DNA of 6,938 bases. Source: DATGIQ01 sp035295665. GTDB lineage: Bacteria; Planctomycetota; Planctomycetia; Gemmatales; Gemmataceae. The DNA lies in contig DATGIQ010000154.1 of the NCBI GenBank assembly GCA_035295665.1, positions 1 through 6,938 on the forward strand, written 5' to 3'. The translations under genes were made by a program, and so were the position numbers. Below are positions 4,923 through 6,938 of the stretch, in pieces; the stretch's first letter is position 1; each line of letters begins with the position of its first letter. Under the pieces are notes generated by a model. It did not search any database. It was not told the origin of the DNA and saw nothing but the letters and a program-made list of their open reading frames with translations.

Positions 4923-6884
4923 TCACTCAAACCGCAGCAACAAATCCCCCGCCTCCACCTGCGTCCCCGGTTTGACCAGCACGTCCGCCACCTTCCCCGC
5001 CTGTTCCGCATACACCGTTGTCTCCATCTTCATCGCCTCCAGCGTGAACAGCTTCTGTCCCGCGGCCACCTCTTCGCCCGGCGCCACCGTGACTGTGACC
5101 ACCAATCCCGGCATCGGCGCCGCCACCTGGCGTGGATCGGCCGGCTCCGCCTTCGGATGCTTCCGTGCCTCGCCGGCCAGCGATTGATCCTCCACCAACA
5201 CCTCGCGCGGCTGGCCGTTCAACTCGAAAAACACGAGCCGTCGACCATCCGGGTGCGGATCGCCCACCGTCAGGAACTTGATGATCAGCGTTTTTCCTTT
5301 CTCGATGTCCACGCTGATTTCTTCACCCGGCTCCATGCCATAGAAGAACACCGGCGTCGGCAGCAAGCTCGTATCGGAATACCGCTGCTCGTGGGTCAAG
5401 AAATCGGTGAACACGCGCGGGTACAGCAATTGCGTGACCACCTCCTGTTCGCTGACCGGCCGGCGGAGCTTCCGTTCCAGCTGCCGGCGCGTGGTGGCGA
5501 AGTCGGCCGGCGGTAACGTCGCACCGGGACGACGCCGCAGCGGCTTCCGGCCACGCAGAATCCGTTTCTGGAGTGTCTTGGGAAAACCGCCCGGCGGCTG
5601 CCCCAGACGGCCTTCAAAGAATTCCACCACCGATTCCGGGAAGGCCAGCTCCCGCGGACCGGTCAACACATCGTCTGCGGTCAGGCTGTTACCGACCATG
5701 AAGAGTGCCATGTCGCCAACCACCTTCGAGGTCGGCGTCACCTTGATGATGTCGCCAAACAGCCGGTTCACTTCAGCGTACATCCGGCAAACCTCCGGCC
5801 AGCGTCCTTCCAAACCCAGAGCTTGGGCTTGCTGGTAAAGGTTCGTGTACTGGCCGCCGGGCATCTCATAGCGGTAGACGGCGGCGCTGGAAGCCGGCGC
5901 GAACGGAGCCGTCAACGCCACGTCGAACGGCCGATAGTAGCGGCGGACAGCTTCCCAGTAGTCGGCGGTGGCTTCGAGCGGCTCGTAAGCCATTCCGGTG
6001 TCGCGCTGCGTGAAACGCAGCGCTTCCACGAGCGAATTCAGATTCACCTGGCTCGTCATGCCCGACAGCGGAGCCATGGCGGCGTCCACGATGTCGACCC
6101 CCTGCTCCGCAGCCAGCAACAGCGTTGCCATCTGGCCGCCGGCCGAATCATGGGTGTGGAAGTGGATTGGAATGCCGATCTCTTGCTTGAGCGTGCCAAG
6201 CAGCATCCGGGCCGCGTAGGGCTTACAAATGCCGGCCATATCCTTGATCGCCAGCAGGTTGGCTCCGAGCTTCTCGAGCTGCTTGGCCAGCTCGACGTAG
6301 TATTTCAGGTCGTATTTGGTCCGGTCGGGATTGAGGATATCCCCGGTGTAGCAGAGGGCTGCCTCACAGAGCATGCCGGTGTGGCGGACGGCGTCGATGG
6401 CCAGACGCAGGTTCGGCAGCCAATTCATGGCATCGAACACGCGGAAAAGATCGATCCCCGCCCTGGCCGATTCCTTCACGAATGCACGGACCACGTTGTC
6501 CGGATAATTCGTGTAGCCGACGGCATTGGCCGCCCGGAGCAGCATCTGAAAAAGGAGATTCGGGATCCGCTCACGTAGCTCCGCGAGCCGATCCCACGGC
6601 GACTCCTTGAGGAAACGCATCGACGTATCAAAGGTCGCGCCGCCCCACATCTCCAGTGAAAACAGCTCCGCATGGCGGGCGGCGTAAATCGGAGCGATGT
6701 GGAGCATATCGGCGGTGCGCATCCGCGTGGCCAACAAGGACTGGTGGGCGTCGCGAAATGTCGTATCCGTCACCAGGAGCCGTTGCTGCTCGAGCACCCA
6801 GCCGGCGAATCGCTCCGGCCCCAATTCGTGGAATTTATCGCGGGTCCCCGCCGGGGGCGCAGGCAACGACATCGTGTCCGGCAA
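4923..6884 (-). CDS. pyc: pyruvate carboxylase, carboxyltransferase and biotin-carrier part
   Basis: This part transfers the carboxyl group from carboxybiotin to pyruvate to make oxaloacetate in the cytoplasm, feeding the TCA cycle and gluconeogenesis. The carboxyltransferase barrel covers about residues 35-330: VTDTTFRDAHQSLLATR (38-54, metal ligand Asp45), LLAIKDMAG with the lysine expected to be carbamylated (Lys214), and HFHTHD with metal-binding His243 and His245. KVTPTSKVVGD (381-391) holds the likely catalytic Thr383. The following domain (to about 560) includes FPESVVEFFEG, and the biotin carrier domain ends the chain with EAMKMET, biotinyl Lys619, 34 residues from the end. All key residues are present. 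The N-terminal stretch GTRDKFHELGPERFAGWVLE is the linker type found in one-chain enzymes. The frame stays open to 6938, so the TTG at 6884 or ATG at 6872 may not be the true start; a biotin carboxylase half may lie upstream. Confidence 0.95.
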   Translation of the reverse strand: MPDTMSLPAPPAGTRDKFHELGPERFAGWVLEQQRLLVTDTTFRDAHQSLLATRMRTADMLHIAPIYAARHAELFSLEMWGGATFDTSMRFLKESPWDRLAELRERIPNLLFQMLLRAANAVGYTNYPDNVVRAFVKESARAGIDLFRVFDAMNWLPNLRLAIDAVRHTGMLCEAALCYTGDILNPDRTKYDLKYYVELAKQLEKLGANLLAIKDMAGICKPYAARMLLGTLKQEIGIPIHFHTHDSAGGQMATLLLAAEQGVDIVDAAMAPLSGMTSQVNLNSLVEALRFTQRDTGMAYEPLEATADYWEAVRRYYRPFDVALTAPFAPASSAAVYRYEMPGGQYTNLYQQAQALGLEGRWPEVCRMYAEVNRLFGDIIKVTPTSKVVGDMALFMVGNSLTADDVLTGPRELAFPESVVEFFEGRLGQPPGGFPKTLQKRILRGRKPLRRRPGATLPPADFATTRRQLERKLRRPVSEQEVVTQLLYPRVFTDFLTHEQRYSDTSLLPTPVFFYGMEPGEEISVDIEKGKTLIIKFLTVGDPHPDGRRLVFFELNGQPREVLVEDQSLAGEARKHPKAEPADPRQVAAPMPGLVVTVTVAPGEEVAAGQKLFTLEAMKMETTVYAEQAGKVADVLVKPGTQVEAGDLLLRFE

Positions 6885-6938
6885 CGGAGCCGGCCCACGA
6901 AAAACGCCTTGCTCCCCGTCTCCCTCTCTCCTCGTCCC
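6885..6938 (-). other. open continuation of the carboxylase frame, purine-rich on the coding strand
   Basis: The carboxylase frame stays open here for 18 codons. The part nearest the gene (VFRGPAPLP) could be linker of a one-chain pyruvate carboxylase. Further out the coding strand becomes a purine-rich tract (GAGGAGAGAGGGAGACGGGG) that looks more like intergenic low-complexity DNA than the end of a biotin carboxylase domain. Confidence 0.35.

Noticed and set aside
5823..6578. 251-residue plus-strand frame opposite pyruvate carboxylase
   Set aside because: It mirrors the carboxyltransferase codons; the minus strand carries all catalytic motifs.

Overview
The window looks like a piece of a bacterial chromosome, probably from the Planctomycetota or a relative. 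The basis is indirect: two DUF1573-type surface proteins, a MauE/DoxX-like membrane protein fused to a DUF1573-like domain, and a secreted protein with a LolA-like central region are a style of gene content common in that phylum. The taxonomic call is an inference. The left third is visibly less GC-rich than the right, which holds the transposase and the carboxylase.

Left block (1-3308, minus strand, read right to left): a compact cluster. First comes a membrane protein with a DxCGC-type MauE/DoxX core and a C-terminal DUF1573-like domain (2385-3308). Next, after 37 bases, is a membrane-anchored DUF1573/Ig-like protein (1244-2347). It overlaps by four bases a signal-peptide protein with a C-terminal membrane anchor (138-1247). 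A further reading frame may start at 102 and run off the left edge. The products should all sit in or outside the cytoplasmic membrane. Three CxC motifs recur across the first two.

Middle (3309-4816): a transition zone made of debris. It holds a short orphan frame (3404-3598), a small gene of unknown function broken by one extra base (3639-3903), and the left part of an IS21-family element (about 3904-4805). The element keeps two copies of a terminal repeat and a transposase start region folded into an 18-bp hairpin that hides the ribosome binding site. Its istA retains the DDE triad but loses the C-terminus, and istB and the right end are absent.

Right block (4923-6938, minus strand): the carboxyltransferase, tetramerisation/allosteric and biotin-carrier part of pyruvate carboxylase, intact to its stop codon. 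The window ends at the linker that in single-chain enzymes leads back to the biotin carboxylase half, so whether this is a split or a one-chain enzyme cannot be decided here. I see no CRISPR array, tRNA or rRNA.
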